Positions 7,855 through 17,534 are shown, counted from the stretch's first letter. The stretch is DNA of 64,000 nt from Shewanella electrica (GCF_022321485.1 NZ_JAKOGG010000016.1:30175-94174); one strand, 5' to 3'. A program made the numbers and translations. Notes: generated by a model from the letters alone, not told the origin.

Positions 7855-8103
7855 TTATTTTGCGTGGTGCAAAGTTTCGCAACAAAGAGCAGAGACATCA
7901 TCATGGAAGCAAGCACCAACACAGAGACTGTTGGCTGGTAGCGCAATAATGCAACCTTGCGGGCACGACAGCCACATCCGTGTCGATACACAGCAATAGT
8001 CCCCTAAAACCTCATTCAACCAGTCTGACATCTCAATTGCTGACGGGCAAAAAATGCGGCTGCTCAGTTTGCTCCCCATTCCGCCCCGAAAAATGTAATA
8101 CAA
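7855..8103 (-). CDS. Cys-rich hypothetical protein (doubtful)
   Basis: An open frame of up to 82 residues with nine cysteines, several paired ('DYCCVST', 'LCCETLHHAK'). It lies upstream of mnmD on the same strand, with 61 bp between stop and start. An internal ATG gives 58 residues ('MSDWLNEVLG...'). No clear ribosome site is seen and I recognise no family. The Cys content is not the usual zinc-ribbon spacing. It is listed because the region 7794-8352 holds nothing else but AT-rich DNA; it may be a chance frame. Confidence 0.25.
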   Translation of the reverse strand: MYYIFRGGMGSKLSSRIFCPSAIEMSDWLNEVLGDYCCVSTRMWLSCPQGCIIALPANSLCVGACFHDDVSALCCETLHHAK

Positions 8104-8280
8104 TTACAAAAATAGGTGATCAGACAGTTAAAAAACTAATTTTCGTAATTATATGACAATAAAAACCACAAAATTCGCATGCTAAAACGATAAAAGACAA
8201 TGACAAAAAATAACAATATACTTAAAAATCAATAATATATTAAAAATAATTCAATTCTGTAATTTTTTTACATAAAAATA

Positions 8281-8309
8281 TTGCGACAGTGCACAGATAT
8301 GCCTATAAT
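8281..8309 (+). promoter_or_regulatory. Sigma-70 promoter for the tiny-protein pair
   Basis: TTGCGA (8281-8286) and a perfect TATAAT (8304-8309) are separated by 17 bases. This precedes the ATG at 8353 by about 44 bases. The preceding 8104-8280 is strongly AT-rich (A-tracts, likely UP element or H-NS-type bound DNA) with no other gene. Confidence 0.7.
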
Positions 8310-8352
8310 TAGCGCAACAAAAGAAATTAACTTTCAACCCAAGGAGAAAACT

Positions 8353-8514
8353 ATGGTATACGGTGCCCAAAACTACGCCTACCTGTACTATGAACGCCCA
8401 GCGCGTAAAGCAGTAAAAAACGCTAAAGTTGTTGCGACCAATAATAAAGTAGCAACTGAAGATAAACCTCAACGTGTGCCTGCATTTGCTGCTCACAACG
8501 TTGCCACTTGCTAA
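8353..8514 (+). CDS. Tiny Tyr-rich protein, first paralogue (53 residues)
   Basis: The start is ATG 8353 after the ribosome site AAGGAG. The protein begins 'MVYGAQNYAYLYYERPARKA', then is Lys/Ala/Val-rich and ends 'HNVATC'. It has no signal peptide or membrane segment. The first 20 residues match the next small ORF (MVYGxQNYxxLY, then basic residues), so the two are paralogues in one unit under the promoter at 8281-8309. No family is recognised. The basic tail suggests nucleic-acid or membrane-surface binding, but that is a guess. Confidence 0.65.
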   Translation: MVYGAQNYAYLYYERPARKAVKNAKVVATNNKVATEDKPQRVPAFAAHNVATC

Positions 8515-8532
8515 TAGAAACTGAAGGAGAAC

Positions 8533-8616
8533 ATGATGGTTTACGGTATGCAAAACTACTATCACTTGTACTTGCAAAACTCTCGTAAAAAAGCTGCAAA
8601 AACAAACACTAAGTAA
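8533..8616 (+). CDS. Tiny Tyr-rich protein, second paralogue (27 residues)
   Basis: The ribosome site GAAGGAGA precedes ATG ATG at 8533/8536. The product 'MMVYGMQNYYHLYLQNSRKK' plus a short Lys-rich end is a shortened copy of the 53-residue protein encoded 18 bp upstream. Shared residues are M-V-Y-G, Q-N-Y and L-Y, then a basic run. Two copies, each with a strong ribosome site, argue for real translation. Function unknown. Confidence 0.65.
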   Translation: MMVYGMQNYYHLYLQNSRKKAAKTNTK

Positions 8617-8659
8617 TATTCCAACCTTTCAGGTATTGCCTGTCTGAGCATTCGATGCC

Positions 8660-8699
8660 TTCCCCGTTCAGGGGCCAATTTCCAAGCTGTTCCCCGTTC
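8660..8699. repeat. C-rich direct repeat with small hairpin
   Basis: TTCCCCGTTC occurs twice 30 bp apart (8660-8669, 8690-8699). The first copy can form CCCC-GTTCA-GGGG (8662-8674). It lies in the gap after the tiny-protein pair and could be its 3' end or a leader of cheX. There is no T-run. Confidence 0.3.
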
Positions 8700-8865
8700 C
8701 GAACCTCTAACGCTTTAATCACATGACATTAATAGTGGTGTTTATCCGCTAGCGTGTACTTTTGCCTCAAAAACATTCTCTTTGCCTCACACTATCTATA
8801 ACACTGGACTAAGCTAGTTAGACGCCCGTAATAATGTCACTAAATGAGATAAGGTGTCGTTGCAC

Positions 8866-9333
8866 ATGAATGTCGAATTTATTAATCCTTTTCTTAGCGC
8901 CCTATTGAATGTCACCGCCACCATGGCGAGCCTACAACTCACCCCTGGCAAACCAAAGCTGAAGACGGATCACTACGCTAAAGGTGACGTATCGGGACTG
9001 ATGGGCATGGTAGGCCCACAAACGCGCGGCTCAATGTCGATTACCTTTGAGCAAGGTTTAATATTAGAGATTATGCAAAAGATGTTGGGTGAGAACCCCG
9101 GCGAGATCAATGAAGAGGTTTCAGATTTGGTCGGTGAGCTGACCAATATGGTCACCGGTGGCGCCAAAAAGCTGTTATCTGAGAAAGGCTACGAATTTGA
9201 TATGGCTACCCCCGCAGTGGTATCGGGGCCGGGCCACACCATTTCACATAAAGCAAACGGCAAAAAAATTATTGTGCCGTTTGCTTCGCCCTATGGTACG
9301 GCTTATATCGAAATCTGTTTCGAAAGTGCTTAG
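8866..9333 (+). CDS. cheX: CheX-type chemotaxis phosphatase
   Basis: A 155-residue CheX/CheC-family protein that dephosphorylates CheY-P or a related receiver. The motif ELTNMVTGGAK (near residues 91-101) carries the catalytic Glu and Asn pair of the family. The start at ATG 8866 ('MNVEFINPFLSALLNVTATM') is chosen over GTG 8854 because it matches the usual family N-terminus. It stands alone, far from any che operon in view. Alr follows on the opposite strand. Confidence 0.88.
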   Translation: MNVEFINPFLSALLNVTATMASLQLTPGKPKLKTDHYAKGDVSGLMGMVGPQTRGSMSITFEQGLILEIMQKMLGENPGEINEEVSDLVGELTNMVTGGAKKLLSEKGYEFDMATPAVVSGPGHTISHKANGKKIIVPFASPYGTAYIEICFESA

Positions 9334-9393
9334 TGTCCGCCGTTAACCAATAAAACTGGCGCTAGGAAAAAGCTGTACCTAGCGCTATACGAA

Positions 9394-10470
9394 TTACTCA
9401 AGGCAAACCGCAACGCGTGGTGTAAGTTTTGTCACTAGCTCGTAAGAGATGGTGCCAATCTTTTCCGCCACTTCTTCTACTGGTAATTCACGGCCCCACA
9501 AAATTGCACTGTCACCGACATGATCTTGTGCATCAGGGCCAAGATCGACCGTCAGCATATCCATAGAGACATGACCAACCACCGGCACTTTGCGACCATT
9601 GATAAACACTGGTGTACCTTCTGGTGCGTTACGTGGATAACCATCACCATAACCAATGGCAACCACACCTAAGGTGGTATCACGTTCCGCCGTCCAGTAA
9701 CCACCATAACCCACCGGGTCGCCGGCTTTGTGCGGTCGAACGGCGATCAGCTGCGATACTAAGGTCATTGCGGGTATTAAGCCATGTTTCGGGCCGTTAT
9801 CACCATTAACTGGTGACACGCCATAAAGTGCAATACCCGGTCTCACCCACTCTTTTTGACTTTCGGGCCAAAACAACACGCCTGCTGAGTTGGCTAAGGT
9901 GCGTTCTCCCGGCAATTCACGCACTAAGCGCTCAAAAATACTGAGCTGCTGCAAGGTGTGAGGCTGCTCGGGTTCATCTGCACGGGCAAAGTGACTCATG
10001 AAATTGACCGGTTTGGCGACATTGGCACAACGATTCAACCGCGCATAAACCTCGGCAAACTGCGCGGGTGAAAAACCTAACCTGTGCATGCCACTGTCGA
10101 TTTTCATCCACACGGTGACTGGCTCAGCAAGCTGTGCCTTTTCCAGCATTTCAATCTGAAATTCGTGGTGCACCGCGGTATCGATGTGGTGTTCTACCAA
10201 CAGGGGTAAATCTTCTGCTCTAAAAAAACCTTCCAACAACAAAAGCTTGGCATTAACGCCACCATTACGCAGTTGTAATGCTTCTCCTAAACGCGCCAAC
10301 CCAAAACCATCGGCATCACTGACACATTGGGCAACATTAAGTAAGCCGTGACCATAACCATTGGCTTTAACAACAGCCATTATTTTACTGTGGGGAGCAA
10401 CTTCACGAAGACGCGTCAGGTTGTGCTGTAGTGCCTGGCGGCTGATTTCAGCTCTTGGAAAAGGTTTCAA
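9394..10470 (-). CDS. alr: Alanine racemase
   Basis: A 358-residue PLP enzyme that makes D-alanine for peptidoglycan. The PLP lysine is K35 in '[14 protein letters not shown]'. '[12 protein letters not shown]' holds the second catalytic tyrosine and '[13 protein letters not shown]' is also a family signature. The start is TTG 10470, preceded by AAGGGAT; it gives the expected '[14 protein letters not shown]' N-terminus. It follows dnaB by 58 bp on the same strand, the common gammaproteobacterial order. Confidence 0.95.
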   Translation of the reverse strand: MKPFPRAEISRQALQHNLTRLREVAPHSKIMAVVKANGYGHGLLNVAQCVSDADGFGLARLGEALQLRNGGVNAKLLLLEGFFRAEDLPLLVEHHIDTAVHHEFQIEMLEKAQLAEPVTVWMKIDSGMHRLGFSPAQFAEVYARLNRCANVAKPVNFMSHFARADEPEQPHTLQQLSIFERLVRELPGERTLANSAGVLFWPESQKEWVRPGIALYGVSPVNGDNGPKHGLIPAMTLVSQLIAVRPHKAGDPVGYGGYWTAERDTTLGVVAIGYGDGYPRNAPEGTPVFINGRKVPVVGHVSMDMLTVDLGPDAQDHVGDSAILWGRELPVEEVAEKIGTISYELVTKLTPRVAVCLE

Positions 10471-10528
10471 TTTATCCCTTCATTACATACTAATAAGTGC
10501 GGCAGTACCGCACTCGAACATCGCAATG

Positions 10529-11935
10529 CTAATCCTCTTCAAACTGAGGACCCGCATAATTGTCAAAGCGAGAGAATTTACCTTGGAAGGTCAAGCGCAC
10601 GCGGCCGATGGGGCCGTTACGCTGTTTACCGATGATGATTTCGGCGGTGCCTTTATCAGGCGAGTCATCGTGATAAACCTCATCACGATAAATAAACATA
10701 ATTAAGTCGGCGTCCTGCTCGATAGAGCCTGATTCACGCAAATCCGAGTTAACTGGGCGTTTGTCAGCACGTTGTTCGAGCGAGCGGTTAAGCTGTGACA
10801 GTGCGATGACCGGAATTTCTAGCTCTTTCGCCAGCGCCTTGAGTGAGCGTGAGATCTCAGCGATCTCTAAGGTACGGTTATCGGCCAACGCCGGTACTTG
10901 CATCAGCTGCAGGTAGTCGACCATGATCATCGACAAGCCACCATATTCACGCGCGATACGGCGGGCACGGCTGCGCACTTCCGTCGGTGTCAAACCGGAG
11001 CTATCGTCGATATACATTTTGCCTTTTTCAAGCATCAACCCCATGGTTGATGATACCCGCGCCCAATCGTCATCATCCAACTGACCGGTACGAATACGGG
11101 TTTGGTCAACGCGACCAACAGAGGCCAGCATACGCATCATGATCTGTTCTGACGGCATCTCTAAGCTGAAGATCAACACTGGCTTGTTTTCACTCAGGGC
11201 AGCGTTCTCACACAAGTTCATCGCAAAGGTGGTTTTACCCATAGATGGACGTGCCGCCACAATGATCAAGTCGCCCGATTGGAAGCCAGCGGTCATTTTG
11301 TCGAGGTCGCCGAAACCAGAAGAAACCCCGGTCACGCCGTTATGTGGGTTGTTATACAGTTGCTCAATCTTATCAACGGTTTTTTCCAAAATGGTTTTAA
11401 TCCCTTCTGGACCTTCGTTGGCATTGGCACGTTGTTCGGCAATTTTAAATACTTTGGTTTCAGCCAAGTCGAGCAAAGCGCTGGAATCTCGCCCTTCAGG
11501 GTTGTAACCCGCATCGGCAATTTCGTGCGCTACACGGATCATCTCCCGTACCACTGCGCGCTCGCGCACAATGGAGGCGTACGACAGAATGTTACCCGCG
11601 CTCGGGGTGTTTTTAGCAATCTCACCAAGGTAAGCAAAACCACCGGCATCTTCCAGCTCGTCGGTAAGTTCCAACTGCTCAGATACCGTAATCAAATCGA
11701 TTGGTTGGCCTTGCTCAGTCAAACTTTGCATGGCACTAAAAATTAGCTTATGGGCGCGTGAATAAAAATCTTCCCGCACCACTGTTTCTGCCACTTTGTC
11801 CCAAGCTTCGGCATCCAGCATCAAGCCCCCCAATACAGATTGCTCTGCTTCTATGGAATGAGGTGGCAATTTTAACGCTTCTGTTTGCGCGTCTTTGCGT
11901 TTGTCACGTGAGCTGAAAGCAGCAGGCTGTGGCAT
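10529..11935 (-). CDS. dnaB: Replicative DNA helicase DnaB
   Basis: A 468-residue hexameric helicase that unwinds DNA at the replication fork. The N-terminal domain (about 25-130) is followed by a linker helix and a RecA-like domain, with Walker A ARPSMGKT (228-235) and Walker B 'LSMIMVDYLQLM'. The 'RSLKALAKELEIPVIALSQLNR' motif is intact. No intein or insertion is visible. It is often joined to rpsF-priB-rpsR-rplI, but here a peptidase and a TonB receptor of opposite orientation lie between. Confidence 0.97.
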   Translation of the reverse strand: MPQPAAFSSRDKRKDAQTEALKLPPHSIEAEQSVLGGLMLDAEAWDKVAETVVREDFYSRAHKLIFSAMQSLTEQGQPIDLITVSEQLELTDELEDAGGFAYLGEIAKNTPSAGNILSYASIVRERAVVREMIRVAHEIADAGYNPEGRDSSALLDLAETKVFKIAEQRANANEGPEGIKTILEKTVDKIEQLYNNPHNGVTGVSSGFGDLDKMTAGFQSGDLIIVAARPSMGKTTFAMNLCENAALSENKPVLIFSLEMPSEQIMMRMLASVGRVDQTRIRTGQLDDDDWARVSSTMGLMLEKGKMYIDDSSGLTPTEVRSRARRIAREYGGLSMIMVDYLQLMQVPALADNRTLEIAEISRSLKALAKELEIPVIALSQLNRSLEQRADKRPVNSDLRESGSIEQDADLIMFIYRDEVYHDDSPDKGTAEIIIGKQRNGPIGRVRLTFQGKFSRFDNYAGPQFEED

Positions 11936-12048
11936 AGCGATTCTGAATCTCCAATCGATGGGTAAAACGTGTTATAAAATCGGCGACAAATTATGAATAC
12001 AAATAACTCTATTGGCTCCACCATGGACAAAACACATAAGGAATACTC

Positions 12049-14250
12049 ATGCGTATCGCTCTGGCTGTAGCACTGGCACTGTCATCTTATGCATCTTTCG
12101 CAGATGAAGGTCAGTGGCAACCTTACCAAATGCCTTCAATCGCCGACAAGCTCAAGGAAAGCGGCATCACCATTCCCGCAAAACAACTGGCGGATCTGAG
12201 TCAATATCCGATGAATGCCGTTGTTGGACTGGGGTATTGTACCGCCAGTTTTGTTTCGCCAAAAGGCTTAGTCGTCACTAATCACCACTGTGCTTTTCGG
12301 GCTATTCAGTATAACTCTAGCGCCGAGCATGATTACATGAACGAAGGCTTTCTAGCACGTTCAATGGATAAAGAACCATCGGCTGGCCCCAACGAACGCT
12401 TATACGTGACGGAAGAGGTCAAAGACGTTACCAAAGAGGTGACTGATGCCCTGCCAGATGCCGCGCTTGCGCGTTACCAGATGATTGAAGATCGCAGCAA
12501 AGCGTTGGTTAAATCTTGCGAGAGTTCAGATGATTACCGCTGTAGCGTGCGTAGTTTTCACGATGGCTTGGAATACTACCTCATCAAACAGCTGATCATT
12601 CGTGACGTGCGTTTGGTATATGCGCCAGCAGAAAGCATTGGTGCTTTTGGTGGTGATATCGATAACTACGAGTTTCCACGCCATAGCGGTGATTTCTCAT
12701 TCCTGCGTGCCTATGTAGGAAAAGATGGGCAACCGGCCCCGTACAGCGAAGACAACGTGCCCTATCAGCCTAAAAGCTTTTTGACAATTAATGGCAACGG
12801 CGTCAAAGCGGGCGATGGCGTGTTTGTCGCGGGATATCCGGGACGTACCAGCCGCTATAAACTGCCGTCAGAGCTGAAATTTGCCAGCGAGTGGGAATAT
12901 CCACAGCAAGCCAGCCGCTACCAAGCACGCATAGATACCATCACCGAGATGGGTAACGCCGATAAAGCGCTGGAAATCCGCTATGCCGGCACCATGGCCA
13001 GCATGGCCAATCGCATGAAAAAACTGAACGGCCTGCTCGATGGCTTTCACAAAACGGATATTCTGGGGATCCGCGAGCAACAGCAACAAGCCTTTATCGA
13101 CTGGCTAAAACAACAAAAGAATGACAATGCGTTACAGCAAATCAATGCGTTAGAGCAGTTGCTAAACCAGCAACAACAAGCTTATCAGCAAGAGTTCTTC
13201 TTTGATAATGTCAGCTCATCAACCCTGCTAGATACAGCCATTCGGCTTTATCGCCTTGCTAAAGAGCAGCAAAAACCGGATGCCGAACGCGAACCCGGCT
13301 ACCAAGCACGTGATCTTGATATGTTTGCCTCACGCTTGAAACGCATTGACTCCTCATTTGCCCCCAGCGTGGATAAACAACTGTGGTTAATGGATATTGA
13401 AGCGTATACCCAGCAAGATGCACGTATCGCCGCCTTTGACCAATGGTTAGCGGCGCAGGATACAACCGACCTACCGCAGTTAGTGGAGCAACTGTATCAA
13501 CGTAGTGAACTGACCGACCAAGCCAAACGTCTAGCGTGGATGCAGCAATCACCAGCAGCTTTTGAGCAATCTGACGACCCGTTCATTCAGTTAGCCGTGA
13601 AACTGTATGACACCAATATGCAGCTGGAGCAGCAACATAAACAGCTAGCTGGTGAGCTATCGATCGCCCGCCCAGCGTATATGGCGGCCATCATCGCCTA
13701 CAACAAAGCCCAAGGTAAGCCAGTTTATCCGGATGCCAACGGCACCCTGCGCATCAGCTACGGGACGGTCGATGGCTATCAATCGCGCGATGCCGTCTAC
13801 AAACAACCATTCACCCGCGTAGAAGGCATTCTGGAGAAAAACACCGGTGTAGCGCCATATAACTCACCACAGAAACTACTGGATGCAATTAAAGAGCGCC
13901 GCTTTGGTGAGCATTTGGTGCAAAGCGTTTATCCAGATAACCGCTCGTGGTTATGTCGCCTGTTCTCATGTGATGCAGCGCCAGAGCAATTCAACTCTGT
14001 GCCTGTCGATTTTTTATCGAGTGTTGATACCACTGGCGGTAACTCAGGCTCCCCCGTGTTTAACGGTAACGGAGAGTTGGTAGGACTAAACTTTGACTCA
14101 ACTTATGAAGCGATTACCAAAGACTGGTTTTTTAACACATCAATAACACGCGCCGTGCATGTAGATATCCGTTATATCCTGTGGATGATGGATGAAGTCG
14201 ACCATGCGGACAGTTTGAAACAAGAGCTTACAATTACATCACAAAATTAA
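12049..14250 (+). CDS. S46-family dipeptidyl-peptidase (DPP7/DPP11 type)
   Basis: A 733-residue periplasmic serine exopeptidase with a signal peptide (1-18, ending 'SFA'). Chymotrypsin-like triad motifs are present: TNHHC (77-81), 'DIDNYEFPRHSGDFSF', and the nucleophile S666 in 'DTTGGNSGSP'. It removes dipeptides from imported oligopeptides. Eighteen residues after the nucleophile, where DPP11 has Arg and DPP7 has Gly, this protein has Ser684 ('NFDSTYE'), so its P1 preference is open. A hairpin terminator follows at 14283, then a TonB receptor on the same strand. Confidence 0.92.
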   Translation: MRIALAVALALSSYASFADEGQWQPYQMPSIADKLKESGITIPAKQLADLSQYPMNAVVGLGYCTASFVSPKGLVVTNHHCAFRAIQYNSSAEHDYMNEGFLARSMDKEPSAGPNERLYVTEEVKDVTKEVTDALPDAALARYQMIEDRSKALVKSCESSDDYRCSVRSFHDGLEYYLIKQLIIRDVRLVYAPAESIGAFGGDIDNYEFPRHSGDFSFLRAYVGKDGQPAPYSEDNVPYQPKSFLTINGNGVKAGDGVFVAGYPGRTSRYKLPSELKFASEWEYPQQASRYQARIDTITEMGNADKALEIRYAGTMASMANRMKKLNGLLDGFHKTDILGIREQQQQAFIDWLKQQKNDNALQQINALEQLLNQQQQAYQQEFFFDNVSSSTLLDTAIRLYRLAKEQQKPDAEREPGYQARDLDMFASRLKRIDSSFAPSVDKQLWLMDIEAYTQQDARIAAFDQWLAAQDTTDLPQLVEQLYQRSELTDQAKRLAWMQQSPAAFEQSDDPFIQLAVKLYDTNMQLEQQHKQLAGELSIARPAYMAAIIAYNKAQGKPVYPDANGTLRISYGTVDGYQSRDAVYKQPFTRVEGILEKNTGVAPYNSPQKLLDAIKERRFGEHLVQSVYPDNRSWLCRLFSCDAAPEQFNSVPVDFLSSVDTTGGNSGSPVFNGNGELVGLNFDSTYEAITKDWFFNTSITRAVHVDIRYILWMMDEVDHADSLKQELTITSQN

Positions 14251-14282
14251 TTCAAACTATTTTGAACTTTTCGGCTTTCCAA

Positions 14283-14305
14283 AACCCCCGCAACCCGCGG
14301 GGGTT
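14283..14305 (+). terminator. Terminator of the S46 peptidase gene
   Basis: AACCCCCGC-AACCC-GCGGGGGTT, a 9-bp GC-rich stem, 33 bases after the stop. The following sequence is AT-rich but without a T-run. Confidence 0.75.
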
Positions 14306-14366
14306 ACATTAAATTAATAGCGCCCACACAAAGCCACCAACGATTAACATTGTCACCCAACTATTG

Positions 14367-14395
14367 AAACAATTAGCTAATTAATGTAATTGTTT
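14367..14395. promoter_or_regulatory. Inverted repeat upstream of the TonB receptor
   Basis: AAACAATTA-N11-TAATTGTTT, a perfect 9-bp inverted repeat about 75 bp before the receptor start. A second short one, GGTTT/AAACC, lies just downstream. It is placed like an operator, but the regulator is unknown. Confidence 0.35.
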
Positions 14396-14467
14396 GTATG
14401 GTTTTAAAGGGAAACCACACAAAACAAAAGATAACATTAAAAACAAATTTTTCACGGAAGGTTAATT

Positions 14468-17377
14468 ATGAAACAAGCTACGTTTCGACGGACGCTATTA
14501 GCCGCGTCAGTCTCTGCGTTATTCGCAATAAGCACCCCAATATTCGCAGCAAGTAACTCCACCGGTGGCGTTAAAGGTCATGTTACAGCAGCAGATAATA
14601 CTTCTCTCGCTGGCGCAACCATTGTTATTGTTAATAAAGAAAACGGCGCGACTAAAACAGTTACTGCCAATGAAAATGGTAACTTCCGAGTTCCCTCTCT
14701 AGCGATTGGTGAATATAAAATCACCATTTCAAAACCGGGTTACGAAACCCAAGTTGTCGAAGCAGCAACCGTAACGATTGGTAATGAAGTAACAATCGAC
14801 ACCACTATGACATCTGGTGATATCGAACGTATTTCGGTAACTGGCTCTCGCGTGGCAATGGTCGATACCGCCAGCCCTGAAATTGCATTGAGCATCTCTG
14901 CTTCAGAAATTGCACGCTTACCGATTTCTCAAGACATGACATCGGTAGCCTTGCTAGCACCAGGGACAACTAAAGGTGATGGCGCATTCGGTAACCGTGC
15001 CTCTTTCGGCGGCTCTTCAGTGGCTGAAAACAGCTACATTGTTAACGGTGTGAATATTACTGGTTTCCGTAATGGTCTTGCCATTGCTGACATTCCATTC
15101 AGTGCTTACGAAGAGTTCCAAGTGAAAACTGGTGGCTATTCGGCACAGTTTGGTCGCTCTACCGGTGGGGTAATTAACGCGGTAACCAAGAGTGGTGGTA
15201 ACGAGTGGAAGTTTGAGATAAACGGCCGCTGGGAACCAGACGCTCTGCGAGAAGATCGCCCAGATGTACGTTACGCAATCGGTAACGGTACATCTATTAA
15301 ACCGTTTGATATGTACGAAGATAACAGCCATGACGAAGTAGAGAAATTCGAAGGTGAATTAGCGATTTCGGGCCCACTTATCAAAGATAAATTGTTTATC
15401 TATGGGTTGATTCAACCGCAATCTTATAAAGACCGTAACGCATCAGCGAATGGACTGACCTATACTGACCGTAAAATTGATGACCCACTTTGGTTGGGCC
15501 GCATTGATTGGCAGATAAGTGAAGACCACAAATTGATGGTATGGGGTTTCTCTGACGCAAAAGATCAAGAAAACAGCACCAAGGCTTGGGTAAAAGGAAC
15601 AGCGAGCGAGAAATTCTCTGTACTAGAAACAGGCGGCACCACATGGTCAGTAAAATATGACGGTAGATTTACCGACTGGCTGTCAATGGATGCTTTGTAT
15701 GCAGAAGTAGAGTTTGATTCAACCCAACAATCACCTGAAGATGCTAGCTGCCCTTATATTGCTGATTATCGTAGCGGTGCTGGAGTTGCGTTAGGTTGCT
15801 GGCAGACAGCCCAACCTACAGCGTCTTCAGATAAGCGTAAACAGTACAACATGAATTTTTATGTTAACTATTTCGATGATCATCAAATCAAACTGGGTGT
15901 AGATTACGAGGATGATAGCGCCAATGAAATGAAAGTGTATTCTGGTGGTGTCGGTTATAACTATTACTTTAATGACAAAGATTACAAATTAGACAACGAC
16001 TATGTTTTAGATCAAGCTATGGAGTACGTCCGAGTCACCAACTACACTAACGGAGGCACGTTCTCTAGTGCATCTTTAGCTTGGTTTATTGAAGATACTT
16101 GGTCAATTCTGCCCAACTTAACGGCGCGTATCGGTATTCGTAACGAATCTTTTGAAAACAAGAATGCCAGCGACCAAACCTTTATCAAGATTGATAATCA
16201 ATGGGCCCCTCGTTTGGGGTTAACTTGGGATGTGTTTGATAATGGTGAATCGAAAGTGTTCGCTAACTTCGGTCGCTATCACATTCCGGTTGCCACAAAT
16301 ACCAACATTCGTCTAGCAGGCACAGAGCTATATACCCGTGATTGGTACGCGTTAGATGGGGTAAATGCGGATGACACACCAATTTTAGGCGCTGCGTTAG
16401 GCCCTCAAAAAGTCTATGGCAATGGTGTAGCAGCGTCTCCAGATGAAATTGTTAACTCAGATATTAAACCTATGTATCAAGATGAATATATCTTGGGTTA
16501 CCAACAAAACTTGGATGAAGATTGGGCTGCGGGTATTAAGTTTACACACCGTGACCTTAAAAGTGTAATTGATGATATTTCAATTAAAGCTGGACTTGAA
16601 GCAATGGGCTATGATGGTTCTTCCGATCCATTTATCCTGTCAAATCCGGGTAAAGACGCGACCGTCTACTTTGATACTGATGGCGATGGTACGTTAGAAC
16701 AAATTCATATAAGTGCTGAAGACCTCGGTTTTCCAGAAGCTGTACGTAAATATAGCTCTGTAGAATTAACATTAAACCGTCGTTGGAATGATGACTGGAT
16801 GCTAAATGCATCATATACATGGGCGCATAGCTATGGTAATGCTGAAGGTTATGTGAAGTCTGATAATGGTCAAGATGATGCGGGTTTAACAACTGACTGG
16901 GATTACCCATATCTGATGGATGGCGCATACGGTAACTTGCCTAACGATCGCCGCCATACCATCAAAGTATTTGGTGCTTATCAGTTAACTGACAATGTCA
17001 CGGTTGGTACCAATATCACTGCCCAGTCGGGCCGTCCAAAAAATGCCCTGTCATATTCGACATTGCCTGATGATTACCCAGAAGAATATCAATATGGCGA
17101 TACATTCTACCCATTCGGGGTAAAATGTAGCCGAGGTTGTATGGGAACAGAGGCTTGGACCTTTACGGTTGATGCCAACGTTACCTACAATATTGACTAC
17201 TGGGATGATGTTAACGCCAACGTAAAACTTGACGTTTTCAACCTGTTTAATGCACAAACAGTAACGAAAACTAATGAGTATTTAGATGAAGGCGGTCTAA
17301 CATCTCCGACATACGGCTTAGCTGAAGAGTTTGTCGCACCACGCTATGTACGTGTAAGTTTCAACGTTGCATTCTAA
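14468..17377 (+). CDS. Oar-like TonB-dependent receptor
   Basis: A 969-residue outer-membrane receptor. A signal peptide (about 1-27) is followed by a carboxypeptidase-regulatory-like domain (about 33-115, 'GGVKGHVTAADNTSLAGATI'). A plug domain follows ('YIVNGVNITGFRNG', 'EFQVKTGGYSAQFGRSTGG'), then a long beta-barrel ending in the aromatic 'YVRVSFNVAF' that BamA recognises. The Oar class is linked to peptide or protein-derived substrates. The S46 dipeptidyl-peptidase upstream fits a peptide uptake-and-trim pair. A strong terminator follows at 17401. Confidence 0.92.
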   Translation: MKQATFRRTLLAASVSALFAISTPIFAASNSTGGVKGHVTAADNTSLAGATIVIVNKENGATKTVTANENGNFRVPSLAIGEYKITISKPGYETQVVEAATVTIGNEVTIDTTMTSGDIERISVTGSRVAMVDTASPEIALSISASEIARLPISQDMTSVALLAPGTTKGDGAFGNRASFGGSSVAENSYIVNGVNITGFRNGLAIADIPFSAYEEFQVKTGGYSAQFGRSTGGVINAVTKSGGNEWKFEINGRWEPDALREDRPDVRYAIGNGTSIKPFDMYEDNSHDEVEKFEGELAISGPLIKDKLFIYGLIQPQSYKDRNASANGLTYTDRKIDDPLWLGRIDWQISEDHKLMVWGFSDAKDQENSTKAWVKGTASEKFSVLETGGTTWSVKYDGRFTDWLSMDALYAEVEFDSTQQSPEDASCPYIADYRSGAGVALGCWQTAQPTASSDKRKQYNMNFYVNYFDDHQIKLGVDYEDDSANEMKVYSGGVGYNYYFNDKDYKLDNDYVLDQAMEYVRVTNYTNGGTFSSASLAWFIEDTWSILPNLTARIGIRNESFENKNASDQTFIKIDNQWAPRLGLTWDVFDNGESKVFANFGRYHIPVATNTNIRLAGTELYTRDWYALDGVNADDTPILGAALGPQKVYGNGVAASPDEIVNSDIKPMYQDEYILGYQQNLDEDWAAGIKFTHRDLKSVIDDISIKAGLEAMGYDGSSDPFILSNPGKDATVYFDTDGDGTLEQIHISAEDLGFPEAVRKYSSVELTLNRRWNDDWMLNASYTWAHSYGNAEGYVKSDNGQDDAGLTTDWDYPYLMDGAYGNLPNDRRHTIKVFGAYQLTDNVTVGTNITAQSGRPKNALSYSTLPDDYPEEYQYGDTFYPFGVKCSRGCMGTEAWTFTVDANVTYNIDYWDDVNANVKLDVFNLFNAQTVTKTNEYLDEGGLTSPTYGLAEEFVAPRYVRVSFNVAF

Positions 17378-17400
17378 ATCTTAAGCAGTTGGAACATTAA

Positions 17401-17426
17401 AGGCGTAACTTCGGTTACGCCTTTTT
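17401..17426 (+). terminator. Terminator of the TonB receptor gene
   Basis: AGGCGTAAC-TTCG-GTTACGCCT followed by TTTT: a 9-bp stem with a UUCG tetraloop and T-run, 24 bases after the stop. Confidence 0.92.
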
Positions 17427-17483
17427 CATATCTGTAGATAACTGAGCGTACTTTACTCCACACACATTGCATTGCTTTGGGTA

Positions 17484-17513
17484 TAAAAAAACACCGCCAA
17501 TTGGCGGTGTTTT
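17484..17513 (-). terminator. Terminator of the rpsF-priB-rpsR-rplI operon
   Basis: AACACCGCCAATTGGCGGTGTT palindrome just after the rplI stop. On the minus strand it runs into TTTTTTAT, a typical rho-independent terminator. Confidence 0.9.
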
Positions 17514-17534
17514 CTTTAAACTTAATTCTAAGAA

